From Linanthus parryae (taxonomy: Eukaryota > Streptophyta > Magnoliopsida > Ericales > Polemoniaceae): 64,000 nt of DNA. Of this stretch, positions 10,700-22,737 are shown piece by piece; within the stretch, counting starts at the first letter, position 1; every line of letters starts with the position of its first letter. Made by a program: the position numbers and the translations under genes. Below the pieces are notes generated by a model. The model searched no databases and was not told the origin of the DNA. It saw only the letters and a list, made by a program, of their open reading frames with translations. The stretch spans positions 75,080,435 to 75,144,434 of the forward strand of contig JALGPY010000006.1 of NCBI GenBank assembly GCA_023055425.1. Reading direction: 5' to 3'.

Positions 10700-11237
10700 T
10701 TTCCTTTTATTCCTTACCCATCCTTAATTATGAAGTAGAACACGTGTCTGATGAAAGGATACATGAATGATATATCATTTTGCTAATGAAGAATCAATTA
10801 CCACCGAAGGCTGGGTTGGTAGCATGGTTTTTTTTTTTTGAAACCGCCAGGTCGACGTATTGGCCATGATAGCTTGTAACTGAATCGGCCTTGGATTGGA
10901 GAGTCTGTAAAATGAACTGGAAGTCCAATGCGTGAATCTTAAAAGGTGATTTAAACATGTATAGAACGTTGTAAGACCATTATTTTTGTGTATCAAATAT
11001 ATATATATTATTTTTACTACTTTCTTAGACCATGCTTAACTAATGTTTGAACCATGTACACTTTATTATCCAACACTTGACAGTGCATAGTTAGACTATA
11101 TATTCTTGATAATCTCTTTTGAATTTTAGTGAACCGAACATGTCATTACTCACGGTCCATACTTTTTTTTTCTGTTTTAAGGATTATTACAATTAATTCA
11201 GAATACATAACTATAGAAAGAGTTGCTCGGTGGTTGT
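10700..11237. other. Unassigned AT-rich sequence between two retrotransposons
   Basis: I recognise no gene, LTR or pol homology here. It holds a T-run near 10830, an (AT)-rich stretch at about 10999-11010 and short homopolymers. The minus-strand frame at 10775-10996 (73 codons) has no recognisable domain. It may be the flank into which Co1 inserted (base 11238), or the last unrecognisable part of the chromovirus. Confidence 0.4.
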
Positions 11238-12630
11238 TGTTGGAATAAGTGCCCTAGAGGCAATCTATGTTTAGTTTGAACATTATTTGGCTAGAATATT
11301 CATTTATTATTTATGGAGATATTTAATATAATGAAGTCCTTAGATTACATTGTGTTGTTTATCTTAAATATTCCCAGTCTATTATACTGATTAACATGAC
11401 GATCACTATAGCCTAGTATGTGGGTAGATTGATATGGAGATATCAAGTCTAACACATGGGTATGTATTAGGAGTAATGGCATACTAGATTAGCCCACAAC
11501 GAGAAGACTACATTAGATTATGTCAAAGTCACAACAACTTCTTGTATTGCTAATGGTAATATAATCCTTATACTTGAAGTCACTAGATACTCTGGTTGTG
11601 AAATATCATGCTTTGATATTATCAAATGTTACACCGTAACAGGGTAACTATAAAGATAGCTATCGGGCATGATAGGAAACAAGCTGAGAGATGGTAGTGA
11701 TGTGGAGAGGATTTGTCCTTCCCACATAATGGGAGCAAATATCCATGGCCACTCGAGGGATAGTGCTTATAGAATGTCTGGCCAGACTCAGATAAATCAA
11801 TATGGAGATATTGATGTTATCTTCTCGGATAAGCATATTCCCAGGATCAAGAAACTATGGATTGGATATACGAGTGTGACTATTATGTATCTTGTTCAAA
11901 ACGGATATGGAGACAATGGGATAACACGATACGGTAAAATTGGGCATAAGGTTTGTCGGATCACTGACTTTTTCTATTAGTTGGGTGACATAGATGTGGT
12001 TATATACACCACTTTCTGTTATTAATAGTTACTACCAACTAAGTAGAAACATATGGGGTCACACACCATATGGATTAAGCTGGATATGAGAATTAATTAG
12101 TAGGAATAATTAATCAATAGGATCTAAACGCATCCACAAGCAAACTTAGTAGGAATAATTTGCAAGGTGGACTAATCCGTGTATGGACATGATTAGTATT
12201 GGGGAAATTATTGGGGAAATTATGTAGTTACCTAGCTTGTCATTTTATCATAAGTGTCATTATTGAGAGAACATAACATAGAAAGGAGATAGAAAGAGCG
12301 AGAGAGAGAGTTGAGACCGAGCCCCAACTCGTCCGCCCCCTCCAAGCTGTCGACCCCCTTTGTGGGGCGCGACCTTGGTGCTCTGTTTTACGTAATATCT
12401 TCTCTCCTTCTTCTGTTTCTAGAACTACACAAGGAGAAGGATTCCAGTCAGTAATCCAAGGTGTGGATACTCGTAGAGACGAAGACACAATTTTTCGTAG
12501 TTATCACACAATCTAAGATACACAGATCTCTACATTCATCATGTCATGATTGGTTGCCTGTGATCCTCGGAGGGATTTGAGCAGGATAAAGTTTTGTTAT
12601 TCCGCCTTATAACTGCATCAAAACCCTACA
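11238..12630 (+). repeat. 5' LTR of Co1
   Basis: Begins TGTTGGAATAAGTGCCCT and ends ...AAACCCTACA immediately before the PBS; 1393 bp. It aligns with both Co4 LTRs (50318 and 56870), including the ATGGAGATATCAAGTC block, the GATACTCTGGTTGTGAA block and the 3' half with CTGTGATCCTCGGAGGGATTT. Plus-strand open frames such as 11669-11980 and minus 12240-12488 fall in LTR sequence and are not genes. Confidence 0.87.
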
Positions 12631-12631
12631 G

Positions 12632-12643
12632 TGGTATCAGAGC
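12632..12643 (+). other. Primer-binding site of Co1 (initiator tRNA-Met type)
   Basis: TGGTATCAGAGC, two bases after the LTR end. This is the classic copia PBS complementary to the 3' end of initiator methionine tRNA. It fixes the LTR edge and the strand. Confidence 0.9.
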
Positions 12644-14210
12644 CAAAGGTCGTAGCGCATAACATGATATTATGTGTTACTGTTTTCAGTTTTACACCGT
12701 AATTGTTACTTTTCGCAAAAAACTGAAATTAAGCATATGATGCAAACTGAATATGATTTAATGGAGATTGTACAAATTTTACATATCGTATAAAGTTTGG
12801 AAAATTTCGTTCACATATGATGTGAGTTTTGGATTTTTAAAAGCTAGGGTTAGGGCACAATTTGGGGAAAAAGGGGTTTTTCCCATCAATTGGAAATAAG
12901 GAACACAAGAAAGGAGAAATTTTTGAAACCACTCCATAAGGGGTGAGGGGTTAACCCCCCCCCCCTTCCTTGCGCGCCAAGGCGAAGTCGTGGCCCTAGT
13001 TGGCTCGGCCAAGCCGTCGGGTAGACCAGGCGAGCTTGGGTCGACCGCCTAGGCGGTTTGGGCAGTCCTCTAAGGGTTCGGCATACATATTGGTGGGATC
13101 CTTGGACCGTTTTGACTCTAGAAAATCCAAATTCAACTAATTTTATCAAGCGTGTTAAAATTGGATTTTAACTAAATTATGTGCTTTATTGCATGATTGA
13201 TGGATATGACTTAGGTTGTGGTTGTTTATTTGTGGTTTGATTTGGTTTATTGTAATTAATGTAATTAATTGGTTTTACAGCCTGCGTGTCGTCTTCTTCC
13301 TCACTTGTGAGGTATCTCTATTTAGTATAGATGGTAGATATTATTAGATAGTTAGATGATAGCCAATACATGGAGAAGAATACCAAATAATCAAGGAACC
13401 ACACAGACAATGGAGGTCTCGCAAGCCTAGGACGCGTGGCCATGGTGGAGGCGCATGGAGATGAGCTTGTCACTTTAGGGCTTATAGATATTCTCACTGG
13501 CTTGGGAATATCTTAGTCTTAGGGGCCATATACATACCATAATTATTTATGGTTTATTTATTAATTGTCTTGTTGTTTATTTTGGTGTATGGTAATGCAT
13601 GCAAAACGTAACAAGATAATAATAAACAAGGTTGATATTTTATTTGAGATTTCCCAATTCAAATAAGTAGATCAAGTTTAGAATATCAACAAAACAATTA
13701 ATAATGACAAGTAAATCCCTCAAACAATATGGCCTTCTCTCACTTAAACACCCTTCATGATAAAGGTCTATTAAATCCGGCCTTGCCAAAGCAAGGCGAT
13801 TTTAATTCACCATGATGTGATGCGGCGACACAAGCAAGTAATGTGTGGTTGTTGAAGTAAGGGGTTGGACGCAACTAAGTGAGTTCAATTGGATCGATGA
13901 ACTTGGAGGCAAGGCAATTAGGTGTTATCCTTGGGATACAGAATGAATAAGGGGTTATTCACCTAATTCGACCAAGAATTTCATAGGATACAATTGGAAG
14001 AAGTTCCTACCTAAATAACTAATTCTTGGGTGACTTTCCAAAGCAAGATCAAGAAGAAGTGAAATATGGATCCTGGACCCACTAGATAATATACGATATT
14101 TTCCGCATTAATGGTAAGGGCTATTAATCCGAGAAACATAGTGGGAGCTATGTTGAATAATATAGCCATTATTGAATGTAGTTAATTGTTCAAAATACTA
14201 AAATTGCATA
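12644..14210 (+). other. Long untranslated leader of Co1, interrupted by Co2
   Basis: About 1.57 kb separates the PBS from the Co2 insertion; another 27 bp (47105-47131) precede the gag ATG. The matching leader in Co4 (51836-53494) is of similar length and collinear, sharing GAGCTTGTCACTTTAGGGC, AACAAGATAATAATAAACAA and the ...CAAAGCAAGGCG block, so it belongs to the element. No long open frame is shared between the two copies. It includes an 11-base C-run at 12955-12965. A leader near 1.6 kb is long for a copia element. Confidence 0.7.
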
Positions 14211-15680
14211 TGATAGATCAGAAGCTCTTTTGTGTTAATATGTGGATATATAAAAAGAGAAGGAGCTTTGGTTCCTTGGTGATGAAAGCCAGAAACACAA
14301 GTGTCAAAGCTTCAAAGCTTTGAGACACTGTTGATTGCCTTATATGTTCTTAACTGTTTTATATTTTTCAGGTCTATAAGTTTGTTTTGGAATTATTCTG
14401 TCATTATCTATAATGTTCTAAAAATGTTATGGAATAATGTTTTGATTGGTATAACACATGGTACAGGCCTAAGTTCGATTGGGAATCCAAGTTCTTTCTG
14501 ATTAACTAGCAGACAAAGCTCCAAAGTTTTGAGAATTTCTGACTGTTGTTTGCTGCTAAGTTTATCTAACCTAATATATGTATGCAGGTCAATTCATTTG
14601 GTTTTTCAATATGCTATGGACTTATACTAATCTATTATTACTTTTTCTATAATGATTATTTTGTCTATCCATTTCGTTGGATGTATAAACTGTTTTTGTT
14701 ATCAGACAAAACTTAGCCTAGTGTATTCATTAAATTTTAGCATAATGCTGACCAGATCTTGATGCTAGTTTGTCTGGATATTTGGTGATCTTGTTTGTTG
14801 AGTATATCCAGGGTTCTTGGGCGTTCCGACGTCCATAAACAAATCAGATAACTATCCAAGCATAGCTGTTGAAAGAAGCATATCAGGGAAGAGGATTTTT
14901 AGGAATTCAGTTCCTAAAATCTCTCAGGTTGTTGCAGGCTGTTATTTAAGTAATCAGTACTTTGAATTTCAAAGAGAGACACAAGGACAAAAGACTGATC
15001 GACTTGTGAATTGAAGAGTGCTACAAACAGGAGAGATCAGATCATTCATGTCTTCAAATTGATCAGGCCAAGCACACTGCAGAAGCAAGATCATTCATCA
15101 AAGATTGAAGAACACTTCCAAGCTTTATTGCTTATTTCTATTCTATGTTCTTCACACTTGTACTAAATTGTTATTATTATTTTAAGCTCTTAAACCTCAC
15201 AAAATTAGAAGTGTAGTAATTCAAGTGAACAACAAAGAGGTTCTTCTTGTTTCAACAGATTGTAAATGGAACTAGATAGGTTGGGAACCACAAGGTATAT
15301 AGGTGAAAGGTATCTCACTTAGGCTTGAGATCTAGGGATCTAGGGATAAGATCCCTCAGGCAGAGACTAGGTCCAATTGTGACTGAACTCTGTAAAATCA
15401 TTGTGTTCTTGATGCTTACTTCTTTTATCTTTTCATTACAGTCAATACCATGAAGTTCCAAAGCTTTTGAGTTTGCTAAATCTCAAATATTTGAAGCCTC
15501 TGTGTTCTGCAGTTATATCTCTAGTTTCTCAGATCTTTTTCAAAGGTTTGAGATATCAACTGCATACTATCTTCAAGTTGCAAAGGACTATTTTTTAGAA
15601 AAAGTTGGCATACTCTATTCACCCCTCCCCCCTTCTAGAGTATTTAGATCCTGTTGATATACTTACATTACAAAATTTCA
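14211..15680 (+). repeat. 5' LTR of Co2
   Basis: Starts TGATAGATCAGAAGCTC and ends ...ACAAAATTTCA before the PBS; 1470 bp. The end matches the 3' LTR end with two substitutions. It contains the palindromes TCAAAGCTTTGA at 14312 and TCAAATATTTGA at 15483, plus decayed copies at 14521 and 15540. A TATATAAA at 14247 is not kept in the 3' LTR, so I do not call it the promoter. Confidence 0.9.
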
Positions 15681-15682
15681 AT

Positions 15683-15694
15683 TGGTATCAGAGC
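15683..15694 (+). other. Primer-binding site of Co2 (initiator tRNA-Met type)
   Basis: TGGTATCAGAGC, two bases after the LTR. Standard copia PBS; it marks the end of the 5' LTR and the start of the internal region. Confidence 0.9.
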
Positions 15695-15741
15695 TTGGGT
15701 CACTGTTTAAGGATCTAAAAAGATCTAAAAATCTTGTGACA

Positions 15742-16760
15742 ATGAGTAATGTAGGTGATATAAGATTCTCACAGGGAAGAGCAGCTAATAGACCTTCACT
15801 GTTCTGTGGTGATAACTTTGTGCATCGGAAGGCACTGATGAAAATGTTCATCAAAGATTAAGACATGGAGCTATGGTCTATTGTTGTGAATGGCCCAAAC
15901 TTGTTCTATACTACTTTTGATGGAGTCAGAATTGTAAAATCAGAGGAAGATCTCTCAGTTACTATAAAACAGAAGAGAAACTTTGGAAACAAGGACTACA
16001 ACAAAGAAAAATTCATATCCTCAACCAACAAGGATAAGAAAGGTAAATCTTCTTCACATTCATATAAACCTAAAGTTATGAATTGCTATGAATGTGGAGA
16101 TGCAGATCATGTGGTAAGAGATTTCCCTCAAAAGAAGAAAAGCAGGCAATTTCCTAAGAAGGAAAATGACAACAGAAGAAGGAAGGAAATGGTAGCCTCA
16201 TGGAGTGATTCAGACTCTTCAGACTCAGATTCTGATGAAGAGCAAGCCAATCTTTGTTTGATGGCTGAACATCAAGAAGATCACTCTACAAGGAATCCAA
16301 TTGAAGATATGGTAAGAAAATATTTTATCTAGCCCTTCTTATTTATTGTCTGAAATCCTCAAAAGCATGTTTTTGAATGAGGAACGTTACAGGAATGAGA
16401 TGATTCCTTGAAAGTAAAGGTTGAAGAGCAAGCAAAACAAAACTTAGATTTGGTTTTTCAAAAAAAATTTCTTGAAGCTACTAAGTTGAAAATTGATAGT
16501 GACTTCAAAGCCTTGGACAGTAGATTCAATGCTTTGAAAGCACAAGTCAAAGAAGTTGTTGATCAAAACTCTCTTGTAACTGATAAGTATGTTGATCTAA
16601 AGAGCCATTCAAATGATTTAGAATAACAGAACACTTCATTGACTAGTGAGCTTCAAGAATCTAAGAAAATTCTTTCAACCTTTGCTAACTCAGAACATAA
16701 GCTAAATATTATGGTTGGAGTAAGTATGAATTCTTTATACAAAAGTTGAATTGGTTATAA
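15742..16760 (+). pseudogene. gag: Co2 gag, internally deleted
   Basis: The ATG at 15742 starts MSNVGDIRFSQ, followed by a block (SLFCGDNFVHRKALMKMFI) matching the start of Co3 gag; a TAA at about 15859 breaks it. After LWSIVVNGPN the sequence jumps to RNFGNKDYNK, so most of the capsid (UBN2-like) domain kept in Co3 (20640-21070) is missing. The zinc knuckle reads C-YE-C-GDAD-H-VVRD-F: the last Cys is Phe. A Ser/Asp-rich stretch (WSDSDSSDSDSDEE) and a coiled coil-like tail (16408-16626) follow. A functional gag would bind element RNA and form particles; this one cannot. Confidence 0.8.
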
Positions 16761-16799
16761 TCCAAATTTTCTAAAAAGAAACCAAACCACATTTGTAAA

Positions 16800-17480
16800 A
16801 TCAGGAAGCAAACATTCTCCGAAATATCATTATTGTGGTAAAATTGGACATGTGAAATTAACTTGCCCCTTTAGAAGGACAGAACCTCATATAATGAGAA
16901 ACACCTATCCTTATCAGCTTAAGGGACAAGTGAAACAGATTTGGGTTCCAAAAGGAATTAGCCCACCTAACATCGTTGATTCTGAGTATGAAAATCCAAA
17001 TTCTACACTTGGTCTAATAGCCTGTTAAGGCATTGATTGAATCTTGCAGGATGTCACCAAAGCTTTGAAATATCAGAAAATGGATTTTGGATAGTGGATG
17101 TTCCAGACACATGAGGGGAAAGAAATCTTTATTCACTGAGCTTAAAGAGCAGTGAGAAGGAACAATCATACTTGGTGACAAAGCAAGGTGCAACATCATT
17201 AGTATAGGTAGTATTGGTAATAACTATGCATGGCCGATTCAGGTGTTTTTCGAGTAGATGGTCTTGATTAAAATTTATTGAGTATTTCTCATATTTGTGA
17301 TAAAGTAAATAAGGTAGTATTTGACAAGGAGAAATGTGTGGTGCAAGATGAAAAATCAGGCAATTGCATACTCACTACTCCCAGGTCACATTATATTTAT
17401 GCTCTAAGTACTAACAAACTTGCAGGTGAAAATCTGAAATGTCTCAAAGATTTGAAGGGATGACTCAAAGCTTTGGAATA
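16800..17480 (+). pseudogene. pol: Co2 second zinc knuckle, aspartic protease and pre-integrase domain
   Basis: At about 16826 a knuckle-like YHYCGKIGHVKLTC appears (first Cys replaced by Tyr). The protease active site follows as LDSGCSRHM near 17086-17112 in a frame broken by stops. At 17278-17463 the pre-integrase domain is readable (VFDKEKCVVQDEKSGNCIL, as in Co3). Palindromes sit at 17057 and 17464, where they encode LKALE-like peptides. Protease would process the Gag-Pol polyprotein. Confidence 0.75.
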
Positions 17481-18384
17481 GAAAGCTTGGTCATATAAGC
17501 ATGCACACTATGAACAAACCCATCTCAAAAGATTTGGTAATAGGCTTACCAATCCTGAAATTCAAATATGATGAGATTTTCAAGGCATGTACTTAAGGTA
17601 AACAGACCAAGAGTTCATTCAAGCCAAAAAACTTTTTAAGTACTTCTAGACCTTTAGGATTGATTCATATGGACTTGTGTGGTCCCATTAGGGTTCAAAC
17701 ACCCAAAGGTAAGAGATATATCTTTTTGTGGTTGATGATTATTCCAGATTTACATGGGTTATGTTTATTATAGATAAGTCTGAAGCATTATCCGAATTTT
17801 CAAAGCTTTGTAAAGAGCTTCAAACTTTGAAAAATTTACCTGTTGCATCTATTAGGAGTGATCATGGTAGAGAATTTGATCAAATTAATTTTGGTTTATT
17901 CTGTGCAAAGCATGGCATCTCACATACGTTTTTTGCACCTAGAAATCCTCAACAGAAGGGAGTAGTTGAGAGGAAAAATAGAACTCTTGAAGATATGTCT
18001 AGAACCATGCTACTTGAAAGTAATTTGCCAAAGTATATGTTTTTGATCAGGCGTATCCTGAAGAAAACTCCTTATAAATTGTTCAAAGGCAGAAGGCCTA
18101 GTGTTTCTTATTTTAAGCCATTTGGCTGTACTTGCTTTGTCCATAACAATGGCAAAGATAATCTTGGTAAGTTTGATGCTAGAAGTGATGAAGGAGTTTT
18201 TCTTGGTTATTCTCAAAGTAGCAAGGCTTATAGAGTTTACAATAAGAAAACTAAGATTGTAGAGGAGAGTATTCATGTGATTTTTGATGAAAGAGCTGAT
18301 GATTTTTTGAATGAAAGTTTTGTAGATCTTAACCTGAACAAGTATGAGGCTGATGACGACATGAAAAAGTCAACAGAAGCATAA
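17481..18384 (+). pseudogene. pol: Co2 integrase
   Basis: The HMDLCGP block with the first catalytic Asp is at about 17666-17690, then a one-base shift occurs near 17722. The frame 17728-18384 (218 codons) holds VDDYSRFTW, IRSDHGREF (second Asp) and GVVERKNRTLED (catalytic Glu), then the C-terminal GCTCFVHNNGKDNLGKFDARSDEGVFLGY block typical of copia integrases. After LPKYM a segment of about 13 residues present in Co3 is deleted. Integrase would join element cDNA to the chromosome. The C-terminal part is well kept but the enzyme is broken at both ends. Confidence 0.88.
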
Positions 18385-19147
18385 CTAAGCTGCAGAAACA
18401 TTTAGAAGAATCTCAAGGCCTTGAACCTCCTACTGAGCCAAAATCTCAAAGCCTTGAGACTGAAACTGACAGGACATATGATGCTCCTTCTACCGTATCA
18501 AGAACTCAAAGTCTTGAAGGATCATACACTTGAAAACTTAGAAGGAAGCTCAAATACTTATCAGATCATCCTGCAGAGAACATCATATCAGATCCAACCA
18601 CTGGAACTCAGACAAGAGGTCAACTGAGGAACCTGTGTGCTTTCAGTGCTTTCGTATCACTTATTGAGCCCAAAAATGCAAAAGAAGCACTAGAAGATGC
18701 AGATTGGACATTGTAATGAAGAATGAGCTGGATGAGTTTGAAAGGAACAGAGTTTGGAATTTGGTTCCCGGACCAAAGAATCAATCAGTGATTGGAACTA
18801 CATGGGTGTTCAGAAAACAAACTTGATGAAAAAGGTATGGTTGTGAGAAATAACGAAAGACTGGTTGCACAGAGATACAATCAAGAAGAAGGAATTGATT
18901 ATGAGAAAACATTTTCCCCTCTTGCAAGGTTAGAAGCTACCAGAATAGTTCTTACATTTGCATCACATAATCATATAAAGCTTTTTCAAATGGATGTCAA
19001 TTGTGCTTTTCGAAGTTGATATTTACAAGAAGAAGTATATGTTGCTAAACCACTAGGTTTTGAAAATGACACCTTTCTTGATCATGTTTACAAATTAGAC
19101 AAAGCCTTGTACGGACTTAAGCAAGCTCCAAGGGCTTGGTATGACAG
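18385..19147 (+). pseudogene. pol: Co2 reverse transcriptase, 5' part (interrupted by Co3)
   Basis: A linker with three palindrome-derived peptides (QGLE, QSLE, QSLE at 18413, 18446, 18506) leads into NLCAFSAFVSLIEPKNAKEAL. The RT fingers follow in two shifted frames (WNLVPGPKNQSVIGT, then the 18792-19019 frame with ARLVAQ-type RLVAQRYNQEEGIDY). The first catalytic Asp is in LFQMDVNCAF. YLQEEVYV and LDKALYGLKQAPRAWYD close the piece exactly where Co3 starts at 19148. It resumes at 40230. Confidence 0.88.
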
Positions 19148-20407
19148 TGTAAGGTCACAGTGCAAGACCTTGAACCAGCTTTCAAAGCCATGAAACATGT
19201 TTCATTGACAAGGCCTTGAATCTGGATTCAAAGCATTGAAACTGTCTGACCTGCATGCATGTTCTGAGGGGGAATTTCTCTAAACTCTTTTGATTTAATT
19301 CTATCCCTCTCACCCATGTACTTGTTGTTTTTTTTTTGATGATGAAATACAAACTGTTCTGATATGTCAAACATGATTTAATCCATCAGTTTGACTCAGT
19401 TTTGCAATGAATATTTTATTAACTAAATGTGTAGGATATGTTTCCTTATCTGGCTTTTGCAAGAAGGGAAATACTTAGAGAATATGATTCTGTAATCAAT
19501 CAGAGACTCGTGACAACTTCTCAGATAGTTTAAAGACAAGATCACAACAATATCTCTGAAGATTGTGATCAACTATTCGTTGGAGAAGGCTGTTAAGAGA
19601 GTCAAAGTTTGTTGCCTAAGAAATAGGAAGTTGCTACTTAAAATCAGGGAAGATTTACATAGCTTCGAACAGTATAAATGGAGCACATTTTGAAGCACCT
19701 AGAGACAACACTCAACAAGAAAAAAGAGAGACACAATTATGGCTTGACAAGCATCATAGAAGTTAATCACTCTCACAATCCAACTCACAGAAGTTCACTG
19801 CATTCTTCACTGTAGTTCAACACTCTAGTGTTCTTCTGTATTGTGCTTTTTGTGGATCATTTCTGTAATACTTGTATATTTGATTCTCAAGGATTGTTCA
19901 AGGTGAACAATAGAAAATTCTTAGTTAATCAGTTAGCTAGAGCAGGTACTAGATAGGTTAGGGAGAACCACAAGCTATAACAGAGTAAGGCAATTCTCTG
20001 TGCTTGAGATCTAGGGCTTAGTTGTTGATTAATAAGAATTGAGTTGAAAATCCTCTAGGGAGAAGATCCCTGAGGTAGAGACATAGGTCCAACTGGACTG
20101 AACTCTATAAATCATGTGTCTCTTGCATTTACAGCTCTTTTACATAGTTTTTGCAGCATTCAAACTTGTCTGTTTTCAAGGGTTTGAAACTCTTTTCAAC
20201 GCCTTGAAAAACACTTGTCTGTTTCATTCCAAATTGTATCTCATTCCAAAGGCTTGAATTTGTGTTCAAGAACTTGAACTCCATTGCTCGTGAACTAAAA
20301 CTCTTTTCCTCCACAAGTTTTGCAAAAAGTTGGCATACTCTATTCAACCTCCCCCCCCCCCTTCTAGAGTATCTGTGTGGCATATTCATCTGCATACTCC
20401 CCTTTCA
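19148..20407 (+). repeat. 5' LTR of Co3
   Basis: 1260 bp from TGTAAGGTCACAG to CCCCTTTCA. The 3' half resembles the Co2 LTR (ACTAGATAGGTTAGGGAGAACC, GAGAAGATCCCT, CTTCTAGAGTAT), but the 5' half does not. Palindrome-like copies (TTCAAAGCNNTGAA, AAGGCCTTGAA) cluster at about 19160-19240 and 20158-20285. Confidence 0.9.
19673..19679 (+). promoter_or_regulatory. Probable TATA box of the Co3 LTR
   Basis: TATAAAT within AGTATAAATGGA in the 5' LTR. The same box is kept at 39548-39554 in the 3' LTR, and transcript starts would be expected about 30 bp downstream. Conservation in both LTRs is the main support. Confidence 0.6.
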
Positions 20408-20409
20408 AT

Positions 20410-20421
20410 TGGTATCAACAC
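20410..20421 (+). other. Decayed primer-binding site of Co3
   Basis: TGGTATCAACAC lies two bases after the LTR. Compared with the copia PBS TGGTATCAGAGC it has three mismatches in its last four bases. The position is correct; the change may be post-insertion decay. Confidence 0.75.
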
Positions 20422-20457
20422 TTGTATCATTGTATAATATTTAACCATCTGGTGATC

Positions 20458-21995
20458 ATGAGTACTGTAGGTATGGTGACTTCTCACAGAGAAGAGCTCC
20501 CAACAGTTCTCCTTTATTTTTTGGAGACAACTTTGCTCACTGGAAAGCCCTAATGAAGATGTTCATCATTCATTAGGACATAGAGCTTTGGACCATTATT
20601 CAGAATGGACCTCACACTTTCTTTACAGAGAAAGATGGGATCAAAACTCCCAAATCTGAAGAATAACACTCCTCTTCTAAATAAGAACAATTTTCTAAAA
20701 ATTACAAAGCTATTAACATCTTGTATTATGCTTTGAGTACATATGTATTATGCCAAAGTAATATGGGATAAGCTTGATGACCTTTGAAAGAACCAGTCAA
20801 GTCAAGCAAACCAAAATAAACATCTATCTCAGGCAATATGATTTGTTCAAGATAAATGCAGATGAGTCTATCAGAGAAATGTTCAAGAGGTTCACAGACA
20901 TTGTCAACAACCTTGATTCATTGGGAAAACATATTTCCAATGAAGAAAATGTGAGGAAGATACTGAGAAGTCTTCCAAAGGCCAAATGGGAACCAAAGAC
21001 AACAGACATTGAAGAAGCTCAAGATCTCTCATCACTACAACTTGATGACATAAATGGGAAGCTCCTGAAACATTAAATATCCATGAGTGAAGCTAATGGA
21101 GAGCGGCCTGAAGGTGTCAAGAACTTAGCACTCTAGGCCAAAGAGAATGAGAAAATTCAAAGCCTTGAAACTGAAGATGATGATGATGAAGATCCATTTG
21201 CATTGATTTACAAAGCCTTGACCATAATTCTAAAGATGAAGAAAAACTTTGGAAACAAAGACTTCAATAGAAAAAGAAACAGATCATCCAATAGCAAGGA
21301 CTACAAAAGGTAAGTCTTCTTCACGGAATAAATCTAAAGTCGTGAACTGCTTTGAGTGTAGTGATGCAGGAAATTTGATAAGAGATTGTCCACACAAGAA
21401 AAGCAAGAACTTTCATAAGAAAGACCATGATAGGAGACAAAAAGCTATGATAGCTTCATGGAGTGATTCAGACTGCTCAAGTGAATCTGAATCTAAAGAA
21501 GAACATGCCAACCTATGCTTAATGGCCAAGCATGATGAAAGTTCTGAGAAGAACATTGAGGTAATGGTAAATTGTCTGATTTCAAAACAAAAAGATGCTC
21601 TTTCATGTTATCTCAGAACAATGCTTTTAAATGAAGAAGATTATCTAAAAGAGATTAGAATTTTGAAAGAAAAAGTTCATGAGCTGGCAAAAGAGAATTT
21701 ATAACTTGTTTGTCTGAATCAGAATCTTGAAATCTCTCAGAAGAAAACTGACAGTGATTTCAAGGCCTTTAAAACCAGTTTCAAATCCTTGAATACACAA
21801 GTAAAGGAAGTAGTCACTGAGAACTCTTCACTGAGTAACAGCCTTGTTAATCTGAGACATCAGGTTGATGAATTAGGTAAACAAAAGACTACTCTTTCTG
21901 AGAAACTTCAAGAATCTGAATTAGTCAAAGTCAAGCTTGCAGGCTCAGAACACAAGTTAAACTTGATTCTTGGGAAGTTCAAAGTCTGTTCATAA
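20458..21995 (+). pseudogene. gag: Co3 gag
   Basis: The ATG at 20458 begins MSTVG and soon shifts frame; the block FFGDNFAHWKALMKMFI follows. The capsid (UBN2-like) region is legible at 20774-21076, including LRQYDLFKINADESIREMFKRFTDIVNNL and LRSLPKAKWEPKTTDI. The zinc knuckle at about 21350 is C-FE-C-SDAG-N-LIRD-C: the His is Asn. A WSDSDCSSESES acidic run and coiled-coil segments (21600-21995) complete the SIRE-type gag. A palindrome at 21157 sits in the linker before the knuckle. Several stops and shifts prevent a full-length product. Confidence 0.85.
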
Positions 21996-21999
21996 AACT

Positions 22000-22737
22000 G
22001 GTATTGGATACAATCCAAGTTTTCCAAGAAATAACAATACCAGATATGTGAAAGCTGGAAGAAAAACTTCTCCTAAGTGTGATTTTAGTAACAGATTGGT
22101 CATATGAAGATGACTTGTCCTTTCAGAATAAGATACCCTCATATAATGAGGAACACATTCCCATTTCAAATTAAAGGACAAGTCAGACAGATTTGGGTTC
22201 CTAAAGGGGTCAGACCACCTAACATGGTTTATCCTGAGTATGAGTCCGAATTCCACACTTGGTGTAACAGCTGGGTAAGGAAGTGATTGGTGTTTGCAGG
22301 TTGTCACCAATGTCAAAGAACAGAAGTGGTTTATGGACAATGGTTGCTCAAGACACATGAGTGGAAAGAGATCTCTACTCTCATAATTGAAAGAGCAATC
22401 TGAAGGTTCAATTACTCTTGGTGACAAAGGAAAATGCAACATTCTTGGTATTGTTAAAGTTGTTACTTATTATAAAAATTCTATTTATGATGTATATCTA
22501 GTTCATGGTTTGAAATTTAACTTGCTTAGTGTATCGCAGCTTTGTGATAATGGCAATAAGGTTATCTTTGATAAAGAGAAGTGTGTGGTGCAAAATGAGA
22601 AATCAGGCAATTGCATTCTCACAGCCTCTAGATCAAACAATGTTTATACTTTTTAGACTAACAAAGTTGCAGGTAAAAGCTTAAAGCGCCTCAAGGCCTT
22701 GAAAGAGGATTCAAGGATTTGGCCCTTGTAAGAGGAT
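22000..22737 (+). pseudogene. pol: Co3 protease and pre-integrase domain, cut by Gy2
   Basis: A decayed second zinc knuckle (KCDFSN) lies near 22075. The protease motif is MDNGCSRHM, with Asn where Ser/Thr is needed next to the catalytic Asp (GAC at 22336-22338). The pre-integrase frame 22387-22656 contains GLKFNLLSVSQLCDNGNKVIF, typical of copia. A perfect TCAAGGCCTTGA lies at 22691. The frame ends where the Gy2 LTR starts at 22738. About 75 bp expected between this end and the resumption at 33822, judged against Co2, are absent. Confidence 0.83.

Noticed and set aside
12632..12643. tRNA gene fragments at TGGTATCAGAGC and TGGCGCCGTTGCC sites
   Set aside because: These are retrotransposon primer-binding sites next to LTR ends; no cloverleaf is present.
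14247..14257. TATATAAAAAG as a Co2 promoter
   Set aside because: Only 37 bp into the LTR and not conserved in the 3' LTR.
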